NCBI GenBank assembly: GCA_013178005.1
Contig: JABLXL010000003.1
Coordinates: 1 to 64,000 of the forward strand
Direction: 5' to 3'
DNA from: Actinomycetota bacterium
GTDB taxonomy: Bacteria > Actinomycetota > Geothermincolia > Geothermincolales > RBG-13-55-18
Length of the DNA: 64,000 nt
The notes under the pieces were generated by a model. The model saw only the letters and a list, made by a program, of their open reading frames with translations. It was not told where the DNA came from and searched no databases. The position numbers were made by a program, and so were the translations under genes. This document shows, in pieces, positions 7,785-16,525 of the stretch. The first letter of the stretch is position 1. Each line of letters opens with the position of its first letter.

Positions 7785-7976
7785 GTTCCCACTTTCCAGC
7801 TGGCCCGATCCCTCCGCGTAAAGGATCGAGCGGGGCTGATATACCCTTCCAACGATGTTCGTCCATAGAGAGGTATTGCCGCCGTCCAACACCATGATGC
7901 CGTCGCGCCCGAGCACGTTCACGGCCTCGCCGATGGGGCGCAGGTGATGAAGAAGGATTGACTGGATCGAAGGGAC
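7779..7976 (-). pseudogene. Fragment of a thiamine-diphosphate enzyme (acetolactate-synthase-like)
   Basis: Read on the minus strand the DNA encodes ...HLRPIGEAVNVLGRDGIMVL, then DGGNTSLWTNIVG and PRSILYAEGSGQLESGNGL. This matches the start of the C-terminal ThDP-binding domain of acetolactate synthase/oxalyl-CoA decarboxylase-type enzymes (normally HPLR...D.GGNT..W...P.S.L...G.LG.GLP). Neither the rest of the domain nor a start is present, so it is a remnant. It abuts the transposase fragment at about 7780, consistent with an old insertion event. Confidence 0.55.
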
Positions 7977-8044
7977 GGGAGCGTTGACACCGCGTCCGTA
8001 TTCGCCCACACTTCACGCTTAGGGATACCGTGCAGGGAGAGGCG

Positions 8045-9445
8045 ATGGAGCGGAAGAGAAAGCGAACCAGAGAGGGGCGCGGCAAGGGGAGCGAGGCTGA
8101 GGCGCGGCCGCGCGGGGCCAGGGAGCTGGCCTACGATATCACCAGGAGGGTAAACGACGGAGGGGCCTACCTGGGACTGCTGCTGCGCTATACTCTGGAC
8201 AAGGCACGTCTCGACCCGCGCGACCGCTCCCTGGCGGTGGAGCTGAGCTACGGCGTGCAGAGACACCGCAGCTACCTCGATCACCTGATATCACAGGTGG
8301 CGAACCGTCCCCTGGAGGAGATAGACCCACCCGTGCTCGACGTGTTGCGGCTCGGGATGTATCAGCTCTTCCGCATGGACGTACCGAACCATGCGGCGGC
8401 GAACGAAAGCGTCGCCCTGGCGAAGGCGCGGCTGGGTCCCGGGCCGGCTGCCTTCGTCAACGCGGTTTTGCGTAAGGCCTCCACCGAAAGGGACTCCCTG
8501 GAGCTGCCCTCCCGGAAGCGCCTCGGGGAATACCTCGAGGTGGCGCATTCACATCCCCGCTGGCTGGTGGATATGTTAATCGAGAGGTTCGGCCCGGAAG
8601 AAGCCGAGGCCATGTGCGTCGTCGATAACTCCATACCCTCCCTCACCCTGCGCGCGAACACCTCGCGCATCGACGCCCCCGGGCTCCTTGCCCGCATCGA
8701 GTGCCTGGGCGGTACGGGAAGCCTTTCCCCCGCCTTGCCCGAGGCGGTCCTCAAGGTGGCGGTTCCGCACTCCCACCTGGAGGCCATGCTGAAAGAGGGG
8801 CTGTGCGTGGTGCAAGATGAAGGGTCCATGCTGGTCGGTTACGCCGTCTCTCCCGGCGAGGGAGACCTCGTGGTCGACGCCTGCGCGGCTCCCGGAGGGA
8901 AGGCGACCCACCTGGCCCTGTTGGGAGGGCCCGGATGCCGCGTCATCGCCCTGGATTCCAACGCCAATAGAATGGAGGCCATGAGGAAATCCGTACGACG
9001 CCTGGGCCTCGAAAACATCGAGATCGGGGTCGGAGACTCCCGGGAGATGTTCGCACTGGTGGAAGGGAAGGCGGACCGGGTGCTGGTGGACGCGCCCTGC
9101 TCCGGCCTGGGAACCCTGCGCCGCAATCCCGAGCTCAAGTGGCGCAGGAAGCCCGAAGACCTTCCCCATTTCGCCCACCTGCAGCTCTCCCTTCTCGAGG
9201 GGGCTTCGGAAACGGTTCGCAGTGGCGGTGCGCTGGTCTATTCCGTCTGCACCTTTACCCAAGAGGAGACCAGGGACGTGGTGGATGCCTTCCTGTCGCG
9301 GCATGGAGATTTCGGCGTGGTGAGCCTGGAGCCGTACCTTCCAGGGGAATACGCATCATCCCTGACTCCGGAGGGGTACGCCCAGCTCTTGCCTCACCGG
9401 CACGGTTGCGAGGGGATGTTCATCGCCCGCCTGGAGAGGGCTTGA
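8045..9445 (+). CDS. rsmB: 16S rRNA (cytosine-967-C5)-methyltransferase RsmB
   Basis: A 466-aa SAM-dependent RNA methyltransferase acting on C967 of 16S rRNA. The N-terminal about 165 residues after a basic leader form the NusB-like RNA-binding domain. The Rossmann domain carries motif I (ACAAPGGKATHLA near residue 278), motif IV with a conserved Cys (DAPCSGLGTLRRNPE near 349) and motif VI with the catalytic Cys (YSVCTF near 399). The ATG at 8045 is favoured over the GTG at 8030 because GGGAG at 8035-8039 sits 5 nt before it. It stands alone upstream of recA, separated by 473 bp. Confidence 0.95.
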   Translation: MERKRKRTREGRGKGSEAEARPRGARELAYDITRRVNDGGAYLGLLLRYTLDKARLDPRDRSLAVELSYGVQRHRSYLDHLISQVANRPLEEIDPPVLDVLRLGMYQLFRMDVPNHAAANESVALAKARLGPGPAAFVNAVLRKASTERDSLELPSRKRLGEYLEVAHSHPRWLVDMLIERFGPEEAEAMCVVDNSIPSLTLRANTSRIDAPGLLARIECLGGTGSLSPALPEAVLKVAVPHSHLEAMLKEGLCVVQDEGSMLVGYAVSPGEGDLVVDACAAPGGKATHLALLGGPGCRVIALDSNANRMEAMRKSVRRLGLENIEIGVGDSREMFALVEGKADRVLVDAPCSGLGTLRRNPELKWRRKPEDLPHFAHLQLSLLEGASETVRSGGALVYSVCTFTQEETRDVVDAFLSRHGDFGVVSLEPYLPGEYASSLTPEGYAQLLPHRHGCEGMFIARLERA

Positions 9446-9918
9446 ACCCCGCCGCCTCCTCGTCATGGTCACGGCTGTCCTGGTTGCCTCAGGAAGAATG
9501 GGTTTATGGCTACGAGGGACGAATGGCCGGGTCCTGCACTCGGCTGGATTTCCCGCATAGAGGGCGGGATCGGCGAAAGCCGGCGGCTTCTCTCGGAGGG
9601 AAACCCGTCCGCGTCAGAAGCCCCCACCCAACCCACCTTGAGGGGCAATGTCGCGAAGTTGGCAACGGAGGACATGCGCTCCCCGCGAGCCGCGCGCCAC
9701 TCCTCGCGGTTCCTTTGAACGTTAAAGCGGTAACGGATGAGGAGGGAAGGCGCCTGCCCATGGCCGAAGACCGCTTCCAGGCAATGCCCCTTCAAGGGTA
9801 AAGTTGTCACCCCGCAGAAATATAATTAGCGAGGACGCGAAGATAGGGCGTCGAGAACGATCGGGGCGGCTGCCGGTCGATGACATATGTCGCGTGGATG
9901 AGATCAGGAGGATTGAAA
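9446..9918. other. Intergenic region upstream of recA
   Basis: No convincing gene lies in these 473 bp. A perfect -10 hexamer TATAAT is at 9821-9826, with no good -35 at the usual spacing, and probably serves recA, giving a leader of about 85 nt. I searched for a SOS operator of the GAAC-N4-GTTC type and found none. Confidence 0.4.
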
Positions 9919-10977
9919 GTGGAGAAACAGAAGGCTCTGGAGATGGCCCTGGTCCAGATCGAGCGCCAGTTCGGCAAGGGATCTATCATGAAGCTGGGGC
10001 AGGACAACCACCGCTTCCAGGTAGAGGCCATTCCGACGGGGGCCCTCTCCCTGGACCTGGCGCTGGGCATCGGGGGCGTGCCAAGGGGGAGGGTGGTGGA
10101 GATATTCGGACCCGAGTCCTCCGGCAAAACCACCGTCGCCCTGCATATCATAGCCGAGGCGCAGAAGAGAGGCGGGATAGCCGCCTTCATCGACGCCGAG
10201 CACGCGCTGGATCCCGGTTACGCCAAGGCGCTGGGAGTGGACGTTGATGAGCTCCTCATCTCCCAGCCCGACACGGGAGAGCAGGCGCTGGAGATAGCGG
10301 AGATGCTGGTGAGGAGCGGAGCGCTGGACGTGGTGGTCATCGACTCCGTGGCCGCACTGGTGCCGCGCCTGGAGATCGAGGGGGAGATGGGCGAGGCGCA
10401 CGTGGGCCTGCAGGCGAGGCTGATGTCCCAAGCCCTGCGCAAGCTGGCCGGGACCATCAACAAATCCAACACCACCGCTATCTTCATCAACCAGTTGCGG
10501 GAGAAGATAGGGGTGATGTTCGGAAGCCCCGAGACCACTCCGGGGGGCAAGGCGCTCAAGTTCTACGCCTCGGTGCGCTTGGACATCCGCAAAATTGAGA
10601 GCATCAAGCAGGGGGCGGAGATAACCGGCAACCAGGTGCGGGTCAAGGTGGTTAAAAACAAGATGGCTCCTCCCTTCCGTAAGGCCGAGTTCGACATCAT
10701 GTACGGGAAAGGCATCTCCAAGGAGGGCAACGTCCTCGACCTGGCGGTGGAGCATGGACTGGTCAAGAAGAGCGGCTCCTGGTACACCTACGGGGACGAG
10801 CAGCTCGGACAGGGAAGGGAAAACGCCAAGCAATACCTCATCGACAACCCCAAGGTGCTGGAGGCCCTCGACGCCCGGTTGCGGGAGATGCTGAACCTGC
10901 CCAAGAGCGCCGCCCCCACGCCGCCCGAAGGGGCTGAGGCAAAGGAGGTCCCTAACGGCAACGGGAAAGGCAAGTAG
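9919..10977 (+). CDS. recA: Recombinase A
   Basis: A 352-aa RecA, of normal length, forming ATP-dependent filaments on ssDNA for strand exchange and SOS co-protease activity. The Walker A motif GPESSGKT is near residues 64-71 and Walker B ([11 protein letters not shown]) near 138-148. The L2 loop region [18 protein letters not shown] and the C-terminal domain are intact. The GTG at 9919 is the start: AGGAGG at 9906-9911 lies 7 nt upstream and the protein then begins with the typical [15 protein letters not shown] helix. The in-frame ATG at 9880 lacks a ribosome site. The 3' end carries an AAAGGAGG box (10941-10948) that appears to serve recX. Confidence 0.97.
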   Translation: MEKQKALEMALVQIERQFGKGSIMKLGQDNHRFQVEAIPTGALSLDLALGIGGVPRGRVVEIFGPESSGKTTVALHIIAEAQKRGGIAAFIDAEHALDPGYAKALGVDVDELLISQPDTGEQALEIAEMLVRSGALDVVVIDSVAALVPRLEIEGEMGEAHVGLQARLMSQALRKLAGTINKSNTTAIFINQLREKIGVMFGSPETTPGGKALKFYASVRLDIRKIESIKQGAEITGNQVRVKVVKNKMAPPFRKAEFDIMYGKGISKEGNVLDLAVEHGLVKKSGSWYTYGDEQLGQGRENAKQYLIDNPKVLEALDARLREMLNLPKSAAPTPPEGAEAKEVPNGNGKGK

Positions 10978-11449
10978 CTCGCAGGATGGCGCGGAGGATG
11001 CCAGGCGCGCTCTCTCCCGCGCTCTGAAGCTGCTATCGTACCGACAACGGAGCTGTTTCGAGATAAAGGAGGACCTTCGATCCAGGGGGTTTTCCGCGGA
11101 AACCATAGAAGCCGTGCTATGTGATCTCACATCTAAGGGCTTGCTCAACGACGCCGATCTCGCCCGCAGGCTGGTGACCAAGGCTCAGAACGCGCACCGG
11201 GGAGGGAAGGGCGTCTATGCCTTGTTGCGCTCGCGGGGAATCGACAGGGAGATGGCCGAGGAAGCGATGGCGAGCTCCTTCGATCACGAAAAGGAAGTGG
11301 AGGACGCGGCCCGCCTCATAGCCATGAGGCTCTGTAAGGCTTTTCCCGAAACCCGGCGTGAGGACCTCGAGAAGGCCGCAGGCCAGCTTGCGAGAAGGGG
11401 ATTCACTCCGGGATCCATCTCCCGCGCCATGGATAGATTCAGGGAATGA
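10955..11449 (+). CDS. recX: Regulatory protein RecX with a non-canonical (ACG) start
   Basis: RecX-family three-helix repeats are clear: [20 protein letters not shown], then [11 protein letters not shown] and a second repeat around [18 protein letters not shown]; RecX inhibits or modulates RecA filaments. The frame is open from 10895, but the only ATG/GTG/TTG is a GTG at 11114, which would delete the first repeat. AAAGGAGG at 10941-10948 is placed 6 nt before ACG at 10955, giving a 164-aa protein overlapping recA by 23 bp. A C-to-T change there would make ATG and be silent in recA (AAC/AAT, Asn). The start is therefore inferred; the gene may be poorly translated. Confidence 0.75.
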   Translation, partial: TATGKASSSQDGAEDARRALSRALKLLSYRQRSCFEIKEDLRSRGFSAETIEAVLCDLTSKGLLNDADLARRLVTKAQNAHRGGKGVYALLRSRGIDREMAEEAMASSFDHEKEVEDAARLIAMRLCKAFPETRREDLEKAAGQLARRGFTPGSISRAMDRFRE

Positions 11450-11479
11450 GGAGCGCGCGTCCTCCCGCTCCCGATTTCC

Positions 11480-11508
11480 TTGACAGTGTTCGTGGGCTCT
11501 CCTAGAAT
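11480..11508 (+). promoter_or_regulatory. Strong sigma-70-type promoter upstream of rny
   Basis: A perfect -35 TTGACA (11480-11485), a 17-bp spacer and -10 TAGAAT (11503-11508, one mismatch from consensus). This is the best promoter match in the window. Transcription would begin near 11515, about 195 nt before the rny start. Confidence 0.7.
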
Positions 11509-11514
11509 TTATTT

Positions 11515-11655
11515 AGGCTTAAGGTCGATGTTCGATGTCCTGGCGAGAGATCGCTTTACGGATATACCGTTGGAGGCGTCCTAGGTAGCAGGCCAAAACG
11601 GTAAATCTAAATCGCAGATTTAAACCTTATGCCGAGAGAAATACTCGGCTTTTTT
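11515..11655 (+). ncRNA. Unassigned leader RNA or small RNA between recX and rny
   Basis: About 140 nt bounded by a near-consensus promoter and an intrinsic terminator. Visible structure: ACGG...CCGT near 11564-11577, an A/T-rich stem TAAATCT (11602-11608) with AGATTTA (11616-11622), then the terminator stem. TTTAAACC at about 11620-11626 could instead pair with the GGTTTAAA half of the palindrome at 11667-11680, so alternative folds are possible. I do not recognise a known riboswitch class. It could be a free small RNA or an attenuator for rny. Confidence 0.45.
11631..11655 (+). terminator. Intrinsic terminator inside the rny leader
   Basis: Stem GCCGAG (11631-11636) and CTCGGC (11644-11649) with a 7-nt loop, followed directly by six T (11650-11655). 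It lies before the rny ribosome site, so read-through is needed for rny expression from the upstream promoter unless a second promoter exists. Confidence 0.75.
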
Positions 11656-11666
11656 ACGTTAAGTAA

Positions 11667-11680
11667 GGGGTTTAAACCCC
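11667..11680. promoter_or_regulatory. Perfect 14-bp palindrome upstream of rny
   Basis: GGGGTTTAAACCCC lies between the terminator and the rny ribosome site (GGGAGG). It may be an operator, or part of an RNA structure competing with the terminator. The same GGGTTTAA half-site recurs as an inverted repeat before the phosphatidyltransferase gene at 26918-26951. Confidence 0.4.
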
Positions 11681-11710
11681 GACTTTACATAAATGAAGGG
11701 AGGAATATCC

Positions 11711-13246
11711 ATGGTTTGGTACATCGTGATCGGCGTGGCGGCCGCAGCTCTAGGCGTCCTAGGAGGATACCTTTCAAGGAAGCTCATGGCCGAGGCAAGG
11801 ATAGGTTCCGCGGAAGAAGAGGCCAAGAGAATAAAGCAAGAGGCGGAAAAGGTCGCCGAGACTAAAAAACGTGAAGCTCTAGTTGAAGCTAAGGATGAGA
11901 TTTTCGCCATGCGCAACGAGGCGGAGCGCGATATCAAGAACCGCCGCAACGAGCTTCAGAGGTTCGAGCGCCGTCTCCTGCAGCGCGAGGAACAGCTCGA
12001 CAATCGCGCGGAAAACCTGGAAAAGCGGGAGAAGGCGCTCACATCGAAAGAAAACGAGATACAGCAATTGCGCGCGGAGGCCCAGAAAACACTTGAGGAA
12101 CAGAGGTCAAAGCTCGAGAGCATAGCGGGGATGTCGAAGGATGAGGCGAAGCAGCTGCTGTTGTCACAAGTCGAGCAAGAGACCAAGCGCGAAGCGGCGC
12201 AGGTGATCAAGAAAATCGAGACCAGGTTGCGCGACGAGGCGGACAAGAAAGCCAAGCATATCATCGCCAACGCCATCCAGCGTTGCGCCTCGGACCACGT
12301 GGCCGAGACCACGGTGTCAGTGGTTCCCCTTCCCAATGACGAAATGAAAGGCCGCATCATCGGAAGGGAGGGCAGGAACATCCGCACCTTCGAGACCCTT
12401 ACCGGTATCAACCTCATCATCGACGACACCCCCGAGGCGGTGATCCTCTCAAGCTTCGATCCCGTGAGGCGGGAGATCGCGAGGCTCACACTCGAGAGGC
12501 TGATTACAGACGGACGCATCCAGCCCGCACGCATAGAGGAGATGTACGAGAAGGCAAAAGCCGAGGTGGACGCGGAGATCAAGGAGGTCGGGGAGCAAGC
12601 CGTGTTCGAGGTGGGATTGCACGGCGTCAACCACGAATTGATGCGGGTTCTTGGTCGCCTTAAGTACCGCACCAGCTATGGGCAAAACGTTCTTAAGCAT
12701 TCCCTCGAGGTCGCGCACCTGGCGGGCATCATGGCCGCGGAACTGGGCACCGACATAAAGCTGGCGAAACGCGCCGGGCTGCTGCACGACATAGGCAAGG
12801 CCATCGACCACGAGGTGGAGGGCTCGCACGCCATCATCGGAGCCGAGCTCGCCAAGCGCCTGAAGGAGAGCGAGGCTGTGGTGCACGCCATCGAAGCCCA
12901 CCACGAGGAAGTGGAGGCCCGCACCATCGAGGCGGTGCTGGTGCAGGCGGCGGACGCCATCAGCGCGGCGAGGCCGGGGGCGCGCCGCGAGACCCTGGAG
13001 AGCTACATCAAGCGCCTGGAGAAACTGGAGACCATCGCCGATTCCTTCGAAGGGGTGGAGAGTTCGTACGCCCTGCAGGCGGGGCGCGAGATCCGGGTCA
13101 TGGTTAAATCCGACGTCGTGGACGACCTTGGCTGCATAACCCTCTCCCGCGAGATAGCGCGACAGATAGAGGACGAACTGGAATACCCCGGGCAGATAAA
13201 GATCACCGTGGTGAGGGAGAAGCGGGTGGTCGATTACGCGAAGTAG
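11711..13246 (+). CDS. rny: Ribonuclease Y
   Basis: A 511-aa membrane-anchored endoribonuclease that initiates mRNA decay. In order: an N-terminal membrane helix (residues 1-22, [19 protein letters not shown]), a long coiled coil rich in Glu/Lys/Arg to about 175, a KH domain with [15 protein letters not shown] (about 215-230), and an HD domain with [10 protein letters not shown] and [12 protein letters not shown] (metal-binding His-Asp pair near residue 360). The ATG at 11711 has GGGAGG about 7 nt upstream; the in-frame ATG at 11693 does not. Expression is probably set by the promoter and terminator in its leader. Confidence 0.95.
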   Translation: MVWYIVIGVAAAALGVLGGYLSRKLMAEARIGSAEEEAKRIKQEAEKVAETKKREALVEAKDEIFAMRNEAERDIKNRRNELQRFERRLLQREEQLDNRAENLEKREKALTSKENEIQQLRAEAQKTLEEQRSKLESIAGMSKDEAKQLLLSQVEQETKREAAQVIKKIETRLRDEADKKAKHIIANAIQRCASDHVAETTVSVVPLPNDEMKGRIIGREGRNIRTFETLTGINLIIDDTPEAVILSSFDPVRREIARLTLERLITDGRIQPARIEEMYEKAKAEVDAEIKEVGEQAVFEVGLHGVNHELMRVLGRLKYRTSYGQNVLKHSLEVAHLAGIMAAELGTDIKLAKRAGLLHDIGKAIDHEVEGSHAIIGAELAKRLKESEAVVHAIEAHHEEVEARTIEAVLVQAADAISAARPGARRETLESYIKRLEKLETIADSFEGVESSYALQAGREIRVMVKSDVVDDLGCITLSREIARQIEDELEYPGQIKITVVREKRVVDYAK

Positions 13247-13378
13247 TCGACGGGGGACGTGCCCTTCACGCGACCTTGCTTCCTCGCCCACGGGCGGCGT
13301 TCAGAAGACGGGCGTCGCTGCCGAGATGGAGAATAAGGATCTCGGAGGGCGAAGAAACAGGCAGGGATGTGAATTCAG

Positions 13379-14494
13379 GTGTCCGGGAAGGGTAAAAGGG
13401 AAGACGACCTCCTGGATTTCGTCAGGAGATTCGCCGACCGCGGCACCTTCACCGTGGAGGAGGAGCTCGGTCACGGTTACGTCAGGCTGAGGATAACCGA
13501 GGCCGAGCGCCGTCAGGCGCTGCAGGACATCCGCAGCGTCGAGGACGTGGTGAAGGAGCTGGTGCGCAACGCTCGCGACGCGGGAGCCCGCGAGATCTAC
13601 GTATCCTTCCAGAAGGAACGCGGGAGATGGCGCAACATCACCGTACTTGACAACGGAGCCGGCATCCCGGAGCCGCTGCATCGCAAGATCTTCGAGGCAC
13701 GGGTCACCTCAAAGGTGGACGGGGTGGTGGAGGATGCTTTCGGCGTGCACGGCAGGGGTATGGCTCTCTTCTCCATAAAGCAGGTGGCAGAAGACATACG
13801 GCTGGTCGATTCGGTGGAGGGACGCGGCACTGTCATCTTGGCGCGCCTTGACACCCAGAAGGTGCCAGAGAAAAAGGACCAGTCCACCTTTCCCTGGCTG
13901 GAGAAAGGCGAGGAGGGCGTCTTGACGGTCACCGGGGGGCCTCGCAACGTACCACGCGTGCTCGCCGAATACGCCCTGGACCGGCAGGACGTCGAGATCT
14001 ACCTTGGCTCCAACGCCGAGGTGCTTGCCACCCTCTACCACCGCTCGCAGATGCTCAGAAAGGACTGGGCGGCGGGCGGGATGCGGGAGGGCAAACCGCT
14101 GTGGTTTGATCTTGGAGGCATCAATGAAGGAAAGTCCCTGCACCGCTTCGCCCTGGAGCGCCTGGGGTTGAGCGTGTCCGAGCGCAACGCCTTCCGTATC
14201 CTGGAATACGAGATAGCCCCCCTCATGAGCGTGAACGAGCTGCTCGACGAACAGGGGTGCAAATCGCCGCCGCGGCGCTCGGACCTCCACCGCCAGCCCA
14301 GGATGACGTGGACCGACCACCTGTCCCGCCGTCTTTGCCAGGACGACCTGGACAGGATCTCCGCCTCGCTGACCCACCTGCTGAACGAGATAGGCGAGAG
14401 GCACCTCCTGTGCATGGAGCCCCCGGTGATTAAGAGGCGCAAGAACCGCATCATCATATCCCTGGCGCTGCATGAAAAGGAAGACGAGGATTGA
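13379..14494 (+). CDS. GHKL-type ATPase domain protein
   Basis: A 371-aa soluble protein with the Bergerat (GHKL) ATP-binding fold. The N-box is KELVRNARDAGA (near residues 61-72), the G1 box DNGAGIPEPL (near 91) and the G2 box GVHGRGMALFSI (near 122), where the ATP lid closes. No histidine phosphoacceptor, sensor, MutL C-terminal or topoisomerase domain is evident, and the second half is unfamiliar. It lies between rny and spoVS, the place of ymdB in Bacillus, suggesting a role in sporulation-type or RNA-turnover control (inference). The start is GTG 13379; the upstream GGCAGGGA box is rather distant (about 11 nt). Confidence 0.7.
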   Translation: MSGKGKREDDLLDFVRRFADRGTFTVEEELGHGYVRLRITEAERRQALQDIRSVEDVVKELVRNARDAGAREIYVSFQKERGRWRNITVLDNGAGIPEPLHRKIFEARVTSKVDGVVEDAFGVHGRGMALFSIKQVAEDIRLVDSVEGRGTVILARLDTQKVPEKKDQSTFPWLEKGEEGVLTVTGGPRNVPRVLAEYALDRQDVEIYLGSNAEVLATLYHRSQMLRKDWAAGGMREGKPLWFDLGGINEGKSLHRFALERLGLSVSERNAFRILEYEIAPLMSVNELLDEQGCKSPPRRSDLHRQPRMTWTDHLSRRLCQDDLDRISASLTHLLNEIGERHLLCMEPPVIKRRKNRIIISLALHEKEDED

Positions 14495-14820
14495 GGAAAA
14501 CTCGTGGCGCGCGAGACGCCGCTGGACGGCGGACAAGCAGGGGATAGCGGCGCCTGTTGATACGCTGCGAGCATTTATTCGAGTTGCGTCCCAGGGAGGA
14601 TATCCGGCGTAGGTCGGTCGAGGGCTCGAGATGCGCCGGGAAAGCGGAGTGCGAAACGGCACCTGGAACGGGGACAGGCGCCACACCGGGGAACGCGAGA
14701 CCCGATTGTCTCCGGCCGGCGCGTCGCCGGCCCCGTTCCCGCGCGTGAAATCCTCTCTCCGCTCGCGATGACGCGCCGTCTCGCCAGGCAATTTAGTCAA
14801 GGTCGAAAAGCGATGAGGTT

Positions 14821-14886
14821 AATGGCTTTCCTTGCGCACCATGCCCATAAAAATATCGTCAATGGCCTCCCTTGCGCGCCATGCCT
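14821..14886. repeat. Pair of 26-bp imperfect direct repeats
   Basis: Copies at 14821-14846 and 14861-14886 are 40 bp apart and share AATGGC, CCTTGCGC and CCATGCC. Each contains an ATGGC...CCAT dyad and could fold into a hairpin or bind a dimer. They immediately precede the spoVS promoter. The rest of 14495-14820 shows no gene. Confidence 0.6.
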
Positions 14887-14914
14887 TTAACGATGGGCTT
14901 AAATAAGATAATAT
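14886..14914 (+). promoter_or_regulatory. Candidate spoVS promoter
   Basis: TTTAAC (14886-14891), a 17-bp spacer and TAATAT (14909-14914) in an AT-rich patch. It partly overlaps the second direct repeat, which may therefore act as an operator. Confidence 0.4.
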
Positions 14915-14978
14915 ATTTCACTATTCAGGGATGTCGGGATACGGTCGCATGGTGGGAGCACCGGGAGGAGTACGAGAT

Positions 14979-15239
14979 ATGGAAGTGCTCAAGGTATCGT
15001 CGAAATCAAACCCCAACTCGGTCGCCGGAGCCCTGGCGGGCGTGTTGAGGGAGGCGGGAAGCGCCGAGATCCAGGTAATCGGGGCGGGGGCCCTCAACCA
15101 GGCCATCAAGGCCATAGCCATAGCGCGGGGTTTTGTGGCCCCGAGCGGCATCGACCTGGTATGCATCCCGGCCTTCACCGATATCATCATCGACGGCGAG
15201 GAACGCACTGCCATCAGGCTGTCCGTGGAATCGCGCTGA
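14979..15239 (+). CDS. spoVS: Stage V sporulation protein S
   Basis: An 86-aa protein, exactly the family length, beginning MEVLKVSSKSNPNSVAGALA as SpoVS proteins do; the Alba-like fold may bind nucleic acid. The ATG at 14979 is chosen over the one at 14931 because GGGAGGAG (14963-14970) sits 8 nt upstream and the family homology starts there. SpoVS is known in spore formers but also occurs in non-sporulating bacteria, so its presence alone does not prove sporulation. Its position downstream of rny is conserved in Bacillus. Confidence 0.93.
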   Translation: MEVLKVSSKSNPNSVAGALAGVLREAGSAEIQVIGAGALNQAIKAIAIARGFVAPSGIDLVCIPAFTDIIIDGEERTAIRLSVESR

Positions 15240-15299
15240 TACGACCCGCTCCGGCCCCCGCGCCCAGCCCGGGGGCCGGAAACGTCCCCGGGAGGCGTC

Positions 15300-15704
15300 A
15301 TGGAGGTTCTCAAGGCCATATTTCTCATCGCGGCCATCGTGTCCGTGCCCGCTTTGAGTTTCTTTCTCATCAGGTTGACGCTGAAGCTGGGGCGAGGGCT
15401 TGACCACCTTAACCGCACCCTCGACGACTCCCGCCCCCAGGTGAACATGCTGCTCGTGAGCCTCAACCACACCCTCGACGAGGTCAACGGTGAGCTGGAA
15501 AAGTTCTCCACCATGACCTCCGAGGTCCAGGAGATGCTGTCACACGCCGAAACGGGCATGCGTTCCGTGGAAGAATCCTTGCGCTCGCCCGTGGCGCGCC
15601 TGGGCGGCATGCTGGCCGGTTTCCTGGGAACCTCCCTGCTCTTCCGTGGTGCTGCACGACGGCTTCGTGGGCGCGGGAACGGGACGGGGGGTAGATGCCG
15701 ATAG
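15300..15704 (+). CDS. DUF948-like small membrane protein
   Basis: A 134-aa protein with one N-terminal membrane helix (AIFLIAAIVSVPALSFFLIR, residues 6-25). It continues as an amphipathic coiled-coil-like segment with regular Leu/Val (LNRTLDDSRPQVNMLLVSLN), as in DUF948 proteins, and a short hydrophobic patch and basic tail. The ATG follows GGGAGG. Its last 10 bp overlap the next gene, so the two are translationally coupled. The function is unknown; envelope association is expected. Confidence 0.65.
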   Translation: MEVLKAIFLIAAIVSVPALSFFLIRLTLKLGRGLDHLNRTLDDSRPQVNMLLVSLNHTLDEVNGELEKFSTMTSEVQEMLSHAETGMRSVEESLRSPVARLGGMLAGFLGTSLLFRGAARRLRGRGNGTGGRCR

Positions 15705-16480
15705 CCGAGATCATCCTCTCCACCGCCTCCCTGTTCAGCTTTTCGCTCCAGGACGCGTTCCGCCTGGCGGCCGAGGCCGGTTTCAACGGCGTGGAGCTCA
15801 TGGTCACCAAGCGCGAGGATACACAGTCCGCGGCCACGGTTACTGCGCTCGCGGAGGCCAACCGCCTTCGCGTGCGCGCGGTGCACGCTCCCTTCCTGCT
15901 GGCCGCCAAAAAGGTTTGGGGGGATCACAGGGGAAAAATAGAGCGCTCCCTGGAAATGGCGAAAGGGCTGGGGTCGCGCGTTGTGGTGGTACACCTTCCT
16001 TATTTCTGGCAGTGGGGGTACGCGCGCTGGTTGCGCCGCGAGGCCGGCACCTTCGGCGAGGCGTATGGGGTCACCGTGGCGGTGGAGAACGCCATGCTCG
16101 TGAAGGCCCACCGCCCGTTGAACCTCAGCCTCTTCAACGGTCTGGAGGATCTGACCGGCTTCCGCCACCTGGTCTTCGACACCAGCCATTTCGCCATTGC
16201 CAGCGTGGACATCTTCCGGGCCTGGGAAAGGCTCAGGGACAGGGTCTGCCACGTCCATCTTTCCAATAATTACCTGAAGGGTTTCGACGACCACGCCCTT
16301 CCCTTCGAGGGAAGGCTCCCACTGGACCGTTTCCTGCGCGTGCTCAGCCGGGACGGCTTCGACGGGTGCGTTTCCCTGGAGCTCGGCCCAGGGCCTCTCG
16401 AAGCGAGGCTGGGGGAGGAGAGGCTGCTGTGCAATCTGAGACGCAGCCTTGAATTCTGCCGCGAGCACCTCGGGGCCTGA
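15695..16480 (+). CDS. Sugar phosphate isomerase/epimerase-like TIM barrel protein
   Basis: A 261-aa protein of the xylose isomerase-like/AP endonuclease 2 superfamily. Visible features are AEAGFNGVELMVTKR (strand 2 with the Glu ligand), VRAVHAPFLL, VVVVHLPYFW, VAVENAM (metal-ligand Glu), VFDTSHFAIA, and VCHVHLSNN then SLELGPG near the end. These give the usual Glu/His/Asp metal site inside the barrel. The specific substrate cannot be named. It overlaps the preceding gene and is followed 45 bp later by miaB. Confidence 0.75.
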   Translation: MPIAEIILSTASLFSFSLQDAFRLAAEAGFNGVELMVTKREDTQSAATVTALAEANRLRVRAVHAPFLLAAKKVWGDHRGKIERSLEMAKGLGSRVVVVHLPYFWQWGYARWLRREAGTFGEAYGVTVAVENAMLVKAHRPLNLSLFNGLEDLTGFRHLVFDTSHFAIASVDIFRAWERLRDRVCHVHLSNNYLKGFDDHALPFEGRLPLDRFLRVLSRDGFDGCVSLELGPGPLEARLGEERLLCNLRRSLEFCREHLGA

Positions 16481-16525
16481 GCCAGGCAGGACCGAAGAAC
16501 CCGTCGCTGCGCTAATATAGAGGGC

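Noticed and set aside
9446-9918. SOS (LexA) operator before recA
   Set aside because: No GAAC-N4-GTTC or similar dyad was found; only isolated GAAC half-sites occur.
10950-11120. Programmed +1 frameshift joining recA to recX
   Set aside because: The phase would fit (+1 near AAG TAG C), but no slippery site or properly spaced stimulator is seen, and a ribosome site followed by ACG explains the data more simply.
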